64,000 nt of DNA, taken from the NCBI RefSeq assembly GCF_904848665.1, contig NZ_CAJHCQ010000002.1:310001-374000 (forward strand). Direction: 5' to 3'. This DNA is from Paraburkholderia hiiakae (lineage in GTDB: Bacteria; Pseudomonadota; Gammaproteobacteria; Burkholderiales; Burkholderiaceae). Position numbers and translations under genes: made by a program. Below the pieces are notes generated by a model that saw only the letters and a list, made by a program, of their open reading frames with translations, did not search any database and was not told the origin of the DNA. Positions 17,439 to 26,297 of this stretch are shown piece by piece (positions within the stretch are counted from its first letter, which is position 1; every line of letters starts with the position of its first letter).

Positions 17439-18746
17439 TCAGTGATCGTGCTTCACCTGCGCCATCACTGGCTGGCTCGCTTTGCGGCTCAGCATCAACG
17501 TCACCACCGCGGAAAGCGCGAGCGTCGCGCCCACGACGTACAAGCCCGCGGCATAACTCCCCGTCTGAGTTTTCAGCCAGCCGATCGCGACGGGGCCCAC
17601 GAACCCGCCGAGATTGCCGATCGAATTGATCATGGCGATCCCTGCTGCCGCCCCAGCGCCGGAGAGAAACATGCTCGGCATGGCCCAGAGCGGCGCCTTC
17701 GCGGCGCTGATGCCGATATTCACCACCCCGAGCGCCAGCACGATCATCAGCGCGGTGCTGGCCTGCCCCGCGAAGAGGAAGCCCACACAGGCGAGCACAC
17801 AGGGAATCACGACGTGCCAGGTGCGCTCTGTGGTGCGGTCGGAGTGCCGTGCCCAGAGAATCATGGCGACGACTGCGACGACGCTCGGAATGGCATTGAG
17901 CAGTCCGGTCTCAAACGAACTGAAACCATATTGCCGGATGATGAGCGGCGCCCACAGACCCAGCGTGTAAAGGCCCGCCGAGGTGCCGAAGTAGATCAGC
18001 GCGAGCGCCAGCACGCGCGGGTCGCGCAGGGCGCTCAGCGCGCCTGCCGTGTGGCCCGTGTGGCTCTCTCGCGCCCGCGCTTCATCGGCGAGCTTTGCCA
18101 TGAGCCAGTCGCGCTCCTGCGGCTTCAGCCAGCGCGCTTTGGAAGGTGTATCGGTGAGGACCTTCAGGACCACGAAACCCAGCAGCACGGCGGGAACCGC
18201 TTCGATCACGTAAAGCAGTTGCCAGTTGGCGAGACCGAACATGCGCGGCAGTTGCATGAGCGCGCCCGAAACGGGGGAGCCGAGCGCCGTGGAGATCGGC
18301 GCGGCCGCCATGAACCATGCGGCGGCTGCGGCGCGTTGTTTGATCGGGAACCAGAGGCTGAGATAGAGGATGATGCCGGGGAAAAAGCCCGCTTCCGCCA
18401 CGCCAAGCAGAAAACGCAGTGTGTAGAAACTCGTAGGCCCGGTCACGAATGCGGAGGCCGCCGAGACAATACCCCACGTGACCATGACGCGCGCGATCCA
18501 GATGCGCGCGCCTACGCGGTGCAAAATGAGGTTCGAAGGCACCTCGAACAGAAAGTAGCCGATGAAGAAGAGTCCGCCGCCCAGGCCGAACGCCGCGGGC
18601 GAAAGGCCAATCGCCTTATTCATCGTCATTGCCGCGAAGCCTACGTTGACCCGGTCGAGAAAGCTCACGAAATAGAGCAGCATGACGAACGGGATGATGC
18701 GCCACATGAGTTTGCGCGTGACAATTACTTCGGTGTCCGAATTCAC
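17439..18746 (-). CDS. MFS transporter of the anion:cation symporter family, tartrate-type
   Basis: 435 residues, twelve membrane segments. The start ITRKLMWRIIPF-like region and FVSFLDRVNVGFAAMTMNK are hallmarks of the anion:cation symporter branch (TtuB, phthalate and 4-hydroxyphenylacetate permeases). RFLLGVAEAGFFPGIILYLSLWFP is the family signature. AAGGAGGAGAC precedes the start. It lies 89 bp downstream of a tartrate/D-malate dehydrogenase-like gene on the same strand, so it most likely imports tartrate, D-malate or a related dicarboxylate. Confidence 0.88.
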   Translation of the reverse strand: MNSDTEVIVTRKLMWRIIPFVMLLYFVSFLDRVNVGFAAMTMNKAIGLSPAAFGLGGGLFFIGYFLFEVPSNLILHRVGARIWIARVMVTWGIVSAASAFVTGPTSFYTLRFLLGVAEAGFFPGIILYLSLWFPIKQRAAAAAWFMAAAPISTALGSPVSGALMQLPRMFGLANWQLLYVIEAVPAVLLGFVVLKVLTDTPSKARWLKPQERDWLMAKLADEARARESHTGHTAGALSALRDPRVLALALIYFGTSAGLYTLGLWAPLIIRQYGFSSFETGLLNAIPSVVAVVAMILWARHSDRTTERTWHVVIPCVLACVGFLFAGQASTALMIVLALGVVNIGISAAKAPLWAMPSMFLSGAGAAAGIAMINSIGNLGGFVGPVAIGWLKTQTGSYAAGLYVVGATLALSAVVTLMLSRKASQPVMAQVKHDH

Positions 18747-18835
18747 GTGTCTCCTCCTTGGAGGGTTGACGAGGGCGCGCGTGTATTTATTGTGTCACGC
18801 CCCCGTGTCAGCTTGCTTTAGCGGCGCGGTAGCGC

Positions 18836-19918
18836 TCAGGCAGCGATGGCCGCCTTCTCGACGAGTTCGCACACCGCGGCCGTGACCTGCGCGGTAGTCG
18901 CCTTGCCGCCAAGATCGCCGGTGTGCAGCGCGGGGTTGGCCGTCACGGTCTCAATGGCCTGCATCACGTGAGCGGCGGCTTCGGTTTCGCCGAGGTGTTC
19001 GAGCAGCATCACGACCGACCAGAACGTGCCGATGGGATTGGCGAGCCCCTTGCCCATGATGTCGAAGGCGGAGCCGTGGATCGGCTCGAACATCGACGGA
19101 TAACGCCGCTCGGGGTCGATGTTGCCCGTGGGCGCAATGCCGAGACTGCCTGCGAGCGCGGCGGCGAGGTCGCTGAGGATGTCGGCGTGCAGGTTGGTCG
19201 CGACGATCGTGTCGAGCGAGGCGGGGCGGTTGACCATGCGCGCCGTGGCGGCGTCCACCAGCTCCTTGTCCCACTTCACGTCCGGGAACTCCTTCGAGAC
19301 TTGCAGCGCAATCTCGTCCCACATGACCATGGCATGGCGTTGCGCGTTGCTCTTGGTGATGACTGTGAGCAGCTTGCGGGGCCGCGACTGTGCAAGCCGG
19401 AACGCAAAGCGCAGGATGCGCTCGACACCGGCGCGCGTGAGGATCGAGACATCGGTTGCGGCTTCGAGCGGATGGCCCTGGTGCACGCGGCCACCCACGC
19501 CCGAATATTCGCCTTCCGAGTTCTCGCGCACGATCACCCAGTTCAGGTCTTCGGGGTTGCAGCGCTTCAAAGGCGCGTCGATGCCGGAAAGGATGCGCGT
19601 GGGGCGCACGTTGGCGTACTGATCGAAGCCCTGGCAGATCTTCAGACGCAAGCCCCAGAGCGTGATGTGGTCGGGTACGTCGGGGTCGCCCGCGGAGCCG
19701 AACAGAATGGCGTCCTTGCTGCGAATGGCGTCGAGGCCATCGGCGGGCATCATCACGCCGTGCTGGCGGTAGTAGTCGGCACCCCAGTCGAAGTTCTCGA
19801 ACTCGAACGCGAAGCGCTGCGTGGTTTTCGCAAGGGCTTCCAGCACCTCCTTGCCCGCGGGCACGACTTCCTTGCCGATGCCGTCGCCGGGAATGGTTGC
19901 GATGCGATAGGTCTTCAT
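18836..19918 (-). CDS. ttuC: Tartrate/D-malate dehydrogenase (isocitrate/isopropylmalate dehydrogenase family)
   Basis: 360 residues, the family length. The N-terminus YRIATIPGDGIGKEVVPAG, the substrate loop NVRPTRILSGIDAPLK and VIVRENSEGEYSGVGG, the metal-binding TNLHADILSDLAAAL and the NAD site EPIHGSAFDIMGKGLANPIG are all present. The family oxidises and decarboxylates D-malate to pyruvate, or oxidises tartrate, with NAD and Mn or Mg. D-malate dehydrogenase (dmlA) and tartrate dehydrogenase (ttuC) are close relatives and I cannot separate them here. It is followed by a TtuB-like MFS gene and faces a LysR, the classic arrangement for this pathway. Confidence 0.9.
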   Translation of the reverse strand: MKTYRIATIPGDGIGKEVVPAGKEVLEALAKTTQRFAFEFENFDWGADYYRQHGVMMPADGLDAIRSKDAILFGSAGDPDVPDHITLWGLRLKICQGFDQYANVRPTRILSGIDAPLKRCNPEDLNWVIVRENSEGEYSGVGGRVHQGHPLEAATDVSILTRAGVERILRFAFRLAQSRPRKLLTVITKSNAQRHAMVMWDEIALQVSKEFPDVKWDKELVDAATARMVNRPASLDTIVATNLHADILSDLAAALAGSLGIAPTGNIDPERRYPSMFEPIHGSAFDIMGKGLANPIGTFWSVVMLLEHLGETEAAAHVMQAIETVTANPALHTGDLGGKATTAQVTAAVCELVEKAAIAA

Positions 19919-19945
19919 GTCTCGTTCCTTTGGAGTGTGGCCAGT

Positions 19946-19983
19946 GTGAGTTCACTTTACCCAACTTCCGGTTCAAAAACCGG
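19946..19983. promoter_or_regulatory. Two inverted repeats in the ttuC/LysR divergent region
   Basis: GTGA-GT-TCAC (19946-19955) and CCGGTT-CAAA-AACCGG (19968-19983) lie in the 101-bp gap between the divergent dehydrogenase and LysR genes. A third GAATTCAC half-site is at about 20010. Palindromes in this position are the expected LysR operator, controlling both directions. Confidence 0.5.
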
Positions 19984-20019
19984 TGCTAGACTCAAAGCAT
20001 CTTTAACCTGAATTCACAA

Positions 20020-20967
20020 GTGGCGACCGTGACCGACACCGTTCAACCTGCCGATCTGGGCTTTTTCTCCACGCTCGCCTCCTCGGGCAGCCTGAGCGCC
20101 GCCGCGCGCGAACTGGGCCTCACGCCCGCTGCCGTGAGCAAGCGGCTCGCGCAAATGGAGGAGCGCGCCGGGGTGCCGCTCGTGAACCGCACGACCCGCC
20201 GCATGATGCTGACGCCCGAAGGCGAGGTGTACCTGGAGCACGCGCGGCGCATTCTCGACGAGATCGACGAACTGGGCGAACTGCTGGGCGGCTCGAAAAA
20301 GCACCCTAAGGGGTTGCTGCGCGTGAACGCCACACTGGGCTTTGGGCGCAGCCATATCGGGCCGGCGCTTTCGCGTTTCGTCGTGCAGTATCCGCAGGTT
20401 TCCGTGCAGCTTCAGCTGTCGGTCATGCCGCCGCCGCTCACGGAAGATTCATACGATGTCTGCATCCGCTTCGGCGAGCCGCCCGATACGCGCGTGATCG
20501 CACGGCGTCTCGCGGCGAACCGGCGTTTGCTCTGCGCTTCGCCCGCCTATCTCGCGAACCGGGGCGCGCCCGCCACGCCGCACGATCTCGCGAAGCACAA
20601 CTGCATCAGCATTCGCCAGGGCGACGAAGCGTATGGCGTGTGGCGGCTTTCGAGCGAGCGCGGCAACCCGCGTAAATCGGAAGCAATCCGAATCAATGGC
20701 AATCTCACGACCAACGACGGCGAGATCGCTGTGAAGTGGGCGCTGGACGGTCACGGCATCCTGATGCGCGCGGAGTGGGATATCAACGAATATCTGGCGG
20801 ACGGGCGGCTCGTGGTCGTGCTGCCCGAGTACGAAACGCCGGGCGCGGACATCTACGCCGTGTATGCGCAGCGGCATCAGCTTTCCACACGCATTCGGGC
20901 GTTTGTCGACTTCCTTGCTATCGAACTGGGGAAGTCGCAGCGATATCCAGTACCCCGAAATGATTGA
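20020..20967 (+). CDS. LysR-family regulator, DmlR/TtuA-like
   Basis: 315 residues from GTG 20020; a GTG at 20029 is an alternative. The helix-turn-helix reads SGSLSAAARELGLTPAAVSKRLAQME, and NRTTRRMMLTPEGEVYLEHAR follows, the CrgA/DmlR-like pattern. The effector domain is complete. It is divergent from the dehydrogenase with two palindromes between, so it very probably activates the dehydrogenase-transporter pair in response to tartrate or D-malate. The stop is 8 bp from the end of the convergent MocR gene. Confidence 0.9.
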   Translation: MATVTDTVQPADLGFFSTLASSGSLSAAARELGLTPAAVSKRLAQMEERAGVPLVNRTTRRMMLTPEGEVYLEHARRILDEIDELGELLGGSKKHPKGLLRVNATLGFGRSHIGPALSRFVVQYPQVSVQLQLSVMPPPLTEDSYDVCIRFGEPPDTRVIARRLAANRRLLCASPAYLANRGAPATPHDLAKHNCISIRQGDEAYGVWRLSSERGNPRKSEAIRINGNLTTNDGEIAVKWALDGHGILMRAEWDINEYLADGRLVVVLPEYETPGADIYAVYAQRHQLSTRIRAFVDFLAIELGKSQRYPVPRND

Positions 20968-20974
20968 TCCCGCT

Positions 20975-22462
20975 TCATTTCGCCACCGTCGCAATCACAG
21001 CGGCGAGGCGATGCGCAGCCTCTTTCATTTGAGCGCTGCTAAAGCCACCAAAGCCCAGGATCAGCCCCGGGCGCGCGGTGCCCGTGGCGAACATGGGCGA
21101 CGCCGCGCGCACGGCGACCCACTCGTTCGCTGCGAGCCGCACAACCTGGTGATCGTCCAACCTCGCGGCGAGCCAGAGCACGAGATGCATGCCCTGATCG
21201 CCGGGCTCGATCCACGCTAAATCCTGGGGCAAAAGCGCTTCGAGCGTCTCGATCAGGCTGAGCCGCTGCTCCGCATAGACGTTGCGAACCTTGCGGACGT
21301 GACGTTCCAGGTGTCCCTCCGTCATGAAGGCGGCGAGAACGTGTTGATCGGCAGTGGGCGGATGACGGTCCACGAGCACGCGCGCGCCGCAGAACGCATC
21401 GACGAGATGGGGCGGCACGACGACATAGCCGAGCCGCAGTGACGGAAAGAGGATCTTGCTGAAGGTGCCGAGATACACCACGCGATCCGGCGCCAGCCCC
21501 TGCAGCGCGGGAAACGGATAGCCCTCGTAGCGCAACTCGCTGTCGTAGTCATCCTCGACGACCCACGCATGGGCCGAGCGCGCCCACGCGAGCAACGCCG
21601 CGCGCCGCGCCATGCTCAGCGGCATGCCGAGCGGATATTGATGCGAAGGCGTGACGAACGCCACGCGGGCCTTTGGCGCCATGCGAATGCCCGCCTCAAC
21701 GTCGAGACCTTCGGCGTCCACGGGCACGCGGACCATGGCGTCGCGGTAGGGCAGGCTCTCGAGGATGGCGGTGACGCCACGGTAGGCCGGGTTCTCGACC
21801 CATGCCTGGTCGCGCGGCCCGAGCAACACCTGGCTTGCGAGGAAGAGCCCCTGCTGGGTGCCGCTGGTCACGATGATCTGATCCGCTTCGCACCGCACGG
21901 ACCGGGATTTGCGCACATAGTCGGCGATGGCTTCGCGCAGCGCCAGTGCGCCAAGCGGATCGGCATAGCCGGTGGGCGAGGCCGGACCCCGCGCGCGTAA
22001 GCGGTTGCCGAGCCGCCGCCAGATATCGCCGGGCGCGGTCATGCCCGTTGGCACCGAAATGGCAAACGGCACCGGAGGAAGCGGCTTGAACTCGCGCCCG
22101 ATTCTGGCGAACGCTTCGGCGCGTTCCGGCAGTCCGGCTTCCTCCGCCTGCCGTGAAGCCGCGCGGGGCTCGCGCGCGGGCGGCGGCTCGGCCAGCGCGA
22201 GCGCCACGCGCGTGCCGGCGCCGGCTTTCGATTCCAGAAAGCCTTCGGCTATCAGTTGTTCGTACGCCTCGACCACGGTGCCGCGCGCGACCTGGAGCGA
22301 AGCGGCGAGCGCGCGCGTGGAAGGCAACGCATCGGCGGGTCTCAGGTGCCCTTTGCGCACGGCTTCGCGCAGCGCCTCGGCCACCTGGCGGCTGAGATTG
22401 CCGGCCTCACGGTCCAGCGTGCCGAATGATGGCATTTCGACGATCTGCGCTGTTCTCGGCAT
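20975..22462 (-). CDS. MocR-type regulator (GntR plus aminotransferase domain)
   Basis: 495 residues. A GntR winged helix lies at about residues 20-90 (LPSTRALAASLQVARGTVVEAYEQL), then a fold-type I aminotransferase-like domain with VVEDDYDSELRYEG and GTFSKILFPSLRLGY, the second holding the likely PLP lysine. It is a MocR member of the PdxR/GabR type. It is divergent from a PaiB-like gene, with 122 bp between, and short direct repeats lie in that gap. Members divergent from PaiB or pyridoxamine-oxidase-like genes are common, which fits control by PLP or a related amine. Confidence 0.9.
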   Translation of the reverse strand: MPRTAQIVEMPSFGTLDREAGNLSRQVAEALREAVRKGHLRPADALPSTRALAASLQVARGTVVEAYEQLIAEGFLESKAGAGTRVALALAEPPPAREPRAASRQAEEAGLPERAEAFARIGREFKPLPPVPFAISVPTGMTAPGDIWRRLGNRLRARGPASPTGYADPLGALALREAIADYVRKSRSVRCEADQIIVTSGTQQGLFLASQVLLGPRDQAWVENPAYRGVTAILESLPYRDAMVRVPVDAEGLDVEAGIRMAPKARVAFVTPSHQYPLGMPLSMARRAALLAWARSAHAWVVEDDYDSELRYEGYPFPALQGLAPDRVVYLGTFSKILFPSLRLGYVVVPPHLVDAFCGARVLVDRHPPTADQHVLAAFMTEGHLERHVRKVRNVYAEQRLSLIETLEALLPQDLAWIEPGDQGMHLVLWLAARLDDHQVVRLAANEWVAVRAASPMFATGTARPGLILGFGGFSSAQMKEAAHRLAAVIATVAK

Positions 22463-22473
22463 GATTCTGGTTC

Positions 22474-22495
22474 ACTGGAAATTAAATAAACTGGA
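22474..22495. promoter_or_regulatory. Spaced direct repeats in MocR/PaiB gap
   Basis: ACTGGA occurs at 22474-22479 and again at 22490-22495, a 16-bp period; a third CTGG lies at about 22467. The spacer is AT-rich (AATTAAATAA-like). Direct repeats are the usual MocR operator form, but the six-base units are short. Confidence 0.35.
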
Positions 22496-22584
22496 TCTAC
22501 AGAATAAACCACTTTTGATGCAGACTCCGGTTGGTGGCAACGCTGGCCACGTCATCCATTCACCTTACGAGCAGGGACACACGC

Positions 22585-23223
22585 ATGTACGTACCAGCCC
22601 ATTTCGCCGAAAACCGCAAGGACGTCCTGCATGATTGCATTGCCCAACATCCGTTCGGCACGTTGGTCACGCAGGGGAAAAGCGGGCTCGACGCCAATCA
22701 CATTCCCTTTGAACTTGCGGCGGCCGAAGGCGAACTGGGCGTGTTGCGCGCGCACGTCGCGCGGGCCAATCCGGTTTGGCAGGATGTGGCGAACGACGAC
22801 GAAGTGCTCGTGATCTTCCGTGCGGGCGACGCGTATATCTCGCCGAACTGGTATCCGAGCAAGCACGAAGCGCACAAGCAGGTGCCGACGTGGAATTACG
22901 TGGTCGTTCATGCACATGGCCGCATCAAGATTCTCGATGACGAGCGCTACGTGCGCGGCGTAATCGCCCGCTTGACGCGCACGCACGAAGGCACGCAGCC
23001 CAAGCCATGGAAAATGGCCGATGCGCCCAAGGACTACACGGACACGCTCGTCAAGGCGATCGTCGGCGTGGAGATCGAGATCACGCGTCTGGTCGGCAAG
23101 AGCAAGCTCAGTCAGAACAAGGAAGAGCGCGATATTCGCGGCGCGGGCGAAGCACTCAAATCGAGCGGCGAGTCGCGCATTGGTGACGCCATGCTTGCCG
23201 CTGCCGACGAAAAGGCGCAATAG
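22585..23223 (+). CDS. PaiB-family FMN-binding protein
   Basis: 212 residues from ATG 22585 (MYVPAHFAENRKDVLHDCIA); the in-frame codons from 22531 lie within the promoter gap. The split-barrel flavin fold is indicated by HPFGTLVTQGKSGLDANHIPF and ARANPVWQ, and GDAYISPNWYPSKHEAHKQVPTWNY is the PaiB signature. Bacillus PaiB is linked to protease and sporulation regulation; elsewhere the family is a flavin- or heme-binding split barrel of unclear role. It is divergent from a MocR regulator, which probably controls it, and a cupin gene follows 21 bp later. Confidence 0.88.
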   Translation: MYVPAHFAENRKDVLHDCIAQHPFGTLVTQGKSGLDANHIPFELAAAEGELGVLRAHVARANPVWQDVANDDEVLVIFRAGDAYISPNWYPSKHEAHKQVPTWNYVVVHAHGRIKILDDERYVRGVIARLTRTHEGTQPKPWKMADAPKDYTDTLVKAIVGVEIEITRLVGKSKLSQNKEERDIRGAGEALKSSGESRIGDAMLAAADEKAQ

Positions 23224-23244
23224 CGCACAAATGGGGGCCCCGTT

Positions 23245-23598
23245 ATGGCAAACGATCCTCCGCTCGCACCAGGCTTCTCATTCGTCGATTCCGCGAGCAC
23301 GCCATGGATGCCCTCACGCTTCGCTCACGGCGTGGAGGTGAAGAACCTCGGCAAGGCAGACGGCCGTGCCATGCAACTGGTCCGGTTCGCTGCAGGCGCA
23401 ACGTTTCCCAGGCACCGCCATGCCGGCCCCGAGTTCATCTACGTGCTCGAAGGCGAGGCCGTGCAAAACGGCCGGCGGCTACCGGCGGGCTACGCGGGCG
23501 TCGCCGCACAGGGCACCGTCGACGTGGATTTCCATAGCGATACGGGCTGCGTCTTCCTGCTCGCCTACGACCTGGACCAGGCTTTCGACCAAGGCTGA
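23245..23598 (+). CDS. Small cupin-domain protein
   Basis: 117 residues. A single cupin barrel is visible with FPRHRHAGPEFIYVLEGE as the first metal-binding motif (two His and a Glu). The second motif is degenerate: FHSDTGCVFLLAYD keeps one His. This is similar to ChrR-type anti-sigma cupins or small ring-cleavage and isomerase-like cupins. It follows PaiB by 21 bp on the same strand and so is probably co-transcribed. The substrate is unknown. Confidence 0.8.
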   Translation: MANDPPLAPGFSFVDSASTPWMPSRFAHGVEVKNLGKADGRAMQLVRFAAGATFPRHRHAGPEFIYVLEGEAVQNGRRLPAGYAGVAAQGTVDVDFHSDTGCVFLLAYDLDQAFDQG

Positions 23599-23761
23599 TT
23601 GCCGGGCGCTCTGGTGGGCAAACACGGGTAAACCACATTCCAGGCGCTTGAAGAAAATCTTCACAGGCCTATTCAACTAGTATTTAATAAACCGGCGCGG
23701 CAGTGAGCGACGGGTCACGCGCGTCGCCGTGACCTGACCCTGACGGTACGAGGCCGGAACG

Positions 23762-24682
23762 ATGAATCCCCACGAATACGAAATCCACGATGCGCGCTTT
23801 CGCATGCTGCTGCAGCCCAATGCGCAGTTCGAGAAGCTCGCGGGCGGCTGCATGTGGGCGGAGGGGCCGGTGTGGTTTCCCGCCGGCGACTTTCTCGTCT
23901 GGAGCGACATTCCCAACAACCGGATGATGCGCTGGGTGCCCGGCATCGGCACGGGCGTGTTCCGCGCGAATTCGAATTTCAGCAACGGCAACACGCTCGA
24001 TCGCGAATGCCGGCTGGTGACCTGCGAGCACGGCACGCGCCGTGTCACGCGCACGGAGCACGACGGGCGCATCACCGTGATTGCCGATCGCTTTGAGGGG
24101 CATCGGCTGAATTCGCCCAACGACGTGATCGTGCATTCGGACGGCTCGATCTGGTTCACCGACCCCGACTACGGCATTCTCGGCGACTACGAGGGCTATC
24201 GCGCGCCGAGCGAGATCGGCGGCTGCCATGTCTATCGCGTGGCGCCCGATACGGGCGTGGTGCAGCGCGTGGCCGACGACTTCACGAAGCCCAACGGCCT
24301 CGCATTCTCGCCGGATGAGTCGCGGCTTTACGTAGCCGACTCGGGTGCGTCGCATATCGAGAACGGCCCGCATCACATTCGCGTATTCGACGTGGATGCG
24401 CAAGGCGAGTTGCACAACGGCCGGGTGTTCGCGGAGGTGGCGCCGGGCGTGCCCGACGGTATGCGCGTGGACGAGCACGGCAACGTCTGGACGAGCGCGG
24501 GAGACGGCATCCACTGCTATGCGCCCGATGCAACATTGCTCGGCAAGATCCTCGTGCCGGAAACGGTCGCGAATCTCGTGTTCGGCGGCCCGAATCGCAA
24601 TCGCCTGTTCATTGCAGCCAGCACATCGCTGTACGCGCTGTACGTTGGCGTGCGCGGCGCTTCCCAGGGAGACCGGCTATGA
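23762..24682 (+). CDS. SMP-30/gluconolactonase-family lactonase
   Basis: 306 residues. The six-bladed propeller family signatures are present: GCMWAEGPVWFPAGDFLVWSD with the metal-binding Glu, NSPNDVIVHSDGSIWFTDPDYG with the metal-binding Asn, and VPDGMRVDEHGNVWTS with the metal-binding Asp. Family enzymes hydrolyse sugar lactones to the free acids using a divalent metal. Its stop overlaps the start of the next gene by four bases (ATGA), showing translational coupling. It is the first gene of a sugar-acid operon with a dehydratase, a transporter and a dehydrogenase, so the lactone of that sugar acid is the likely substrate. Confidence 0.9.
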   Translation: MNPHEYEIHDARFRMLLQPNAQFEKLAGGCMWAEGPVWFPAGDFLVWSDIPNNRMMRWVPGIGTGVFRANSNFSNGNTLDRECRLVTCEHGTRRVTRTEHDGRITVIADRFEGHRLNSPNDVIVHSDGSIWFTDPDYGILGDYEGYRAPSEIGGCHVYRVAPDTGVVQRVADDFTKPNGLAFSPDESRLYVADSGASHIENGPHHIRVFDVDAQGELHNGRVFAEVAPGVPDGMRVDEHGNVWTSAGDGIHCYAPDATLLGKILVPETVANLVFGGPNRNRLFIAASTSLYALYVGVRGASQGDRL

Positions 24683-26226
24683 CACTTCTCGACCCCGCTC
24701 AGCTTTCGGCCGCGCTCATTCTCCTCGATCGGCGCGACGACGTCGCCATCGCGCGCGGGCAGTTGATGCCCGGCTCGACACTCTATGGGGGCCACACGGT
24801 CGCGGGCATGATTCCGCCTGGCCACAAGGTTGCGCTGCGCGACATCGAGCAAGGCGAACCGGTGCGCCGCTACGGGCAGATCATCGGCTTCGCGAGCCGG
24901 CCGATCCGCCGTGGCGAACACGTGCATACCCAAAATCTTTCGATGGGCGATTTCGAGCGCGACTACGCGTTCGGCGTGGACGCGCACGAAACGGCCGCCG
25001 CCGCACAACCTGCCACGTTTCTTGGCATCCGGCGCGCGGATGGCCGCGTTGCCACGCGCAATTACATAGGCATCCTGACGTCTGTCAACTGCTCGGCTAC
25101 GGTTGCGCGCGCGATTGCCGACCACTTCCGCCGCGATATCCACCCCGAAGCGCTTGAAGCATTCCCTAACGTGGATGGCGTGGTGGCGCTCACGCACGGC
25201 GAAGGATGTGCGCTCGCGGCGGAGGGCGAGCCCATCACAGTGTTGCGCCGCACGCTCGCGGGCTATGCGCGGCACGTCAACTTCTACGCAGTGCTGATCG
25301 TGGGTCTTGGCTGCGAGACAAACCAGATCGATGGTCTCGTGGAAGCCGAGCAACTGGAGCGCGGCGCGCGCCTCTCGACCATGACGATCCAGCAGACGGG
25401 CGGCACCGCGCGCACGGTTGCAGCGGGCATCGACCAGGTGCGTGCGCTGCTGGCCGATGCGAATCGCGTGACGCGCGAGCCGGTGGATGCGCGTCACTTG
25501 ATGGTCGGCTTGCAGTGCGGCGGCTCGGACGGCTACTCCGGCATTTCCGCGAACCCGGCGCTCGGCGCAGCCGTCGACAGGCTGGTCACGCACGGCGGCA
25601 CGGCAATCCTCTCCGAAACACCCGAAATCTACGGCGCCGAGCATTTGCTCACACGGCGCGCGGCGTCGCGCGAAGTGGGCGAAAAGCTGGTGGCGCGCAT
25701 CCGCTGGTGGGAAGCGTATTGCGCGCGCATGGAAGCGAACATGAACAACAACCCGTCCGCCGGCAACAAGGCTGGCGGTCTCACGACGATTCTCGAAAAG
25801 TCGCTCGGCGCGGTGGCGAAAGGCGGCACGACGCGGCTCGTCGAAACCTACGAGTATGCGCAGCCCGTGCGCGCTCGGGGGCTCGTGTTCATGGATACGC
25901 CCGGCTACGACCCTGTGTCCGCCACCGGCCAGGTAGCGGGCGGCGCCAATCTCATCTGCTTCACGACGGGTCGCGGCTCCGCCTACGGCTGCGCGCCTTC
26001 GCCGTCGCTCAAGCTCGGCACGAACAGCGCGCTCTGGCGACGCCAGGAAGAGGACATCGACCTGAACTGCGGCCGCATTCTGGATGGCGAGCAAAGCGTG
26101 GACGAGACAGGCGCCGCGATCTTCGAACTGATGCTCGCGACGGCCTCCGGGCAACGCACGAAGAGCGAACTGCACGGCTACGGCCAGAACGAATTCGTGC
26201 CCTGGCATCTGGGGGCGGTCATGTAG
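24679..26226 (+). CDS. UxaA/GarD-family sugar-acid dehydratase, full length
   Basis: 515 residues. An N-terminal SAF domain (about 1-95, PGHKVALRDIEQGEPVRRYG and IGFASRPIRRGEHVHTQNL) is fused to the large catalytic domain found in altronate and galactarate dehydratases. Family motifs are RNYIGILTSVNCSA, HGEGCAL, LQCGGSDGYSGISANPALG, SETPEIYGAEHL and FTTGRGSAYGCAPSPS. These enzymes use iron to remove water from hexonates or hexarates, giving 2-keto-3-deoxy acids. Which acid (altronate, galactarate or another) cannot be told by eye. It overlaps the lactonase by four bases and is followed by an MFS gene. Confidence 0.92.
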   Translation: MTLLDPAQLSAALILLDRRDDVAIARGQLMPGSTLYGGHTVAGMIPPGHKVALRDIEQGEPVRRYGQIIGFASRPIRRGEHVHTQNLSMGDFERDYAFGVDAHETAAAAQPATFLGIRRADGRVATRNYIGILTSVNCSATVARAIADHFRRDIHPEALEAFPNVDGVVALTHGEGCALAAEGEPITVLRRTLAGYARHVNFYAVLIVGLGCETNQIDGLVEAEQLERGARLSTMTIQQTGGTARTVAAGIDQVRALLADANRVTREPVDARHLMVGLQCGGSDGYSGISANPALGAAVDRLVTHGGTAILSETPEIYGAEHLLTRRAASREVGEKLVARIRWWEAYCARMEANMNNNPSAGNKAGGLTTILEKSLGAVAKGGTTRLVETYEYAQPVRARGLVFMDTPGYDPVSATGQVAGGANLICFTTGRGSAYGCAPSPSLKLGTNSALWRRQEEDIDLNCGRILDGEQSVDETGAAIFELMLATASGQRTKSELHGYGQNEFVPWHLGAVM

Positions 26227-26297
26227 CGCGGGAGCGATTCGGACCGGCGCCGCAACTCGATGGGTAAGCGACGCCATATTCAGAAGGAGTGCTTTCC

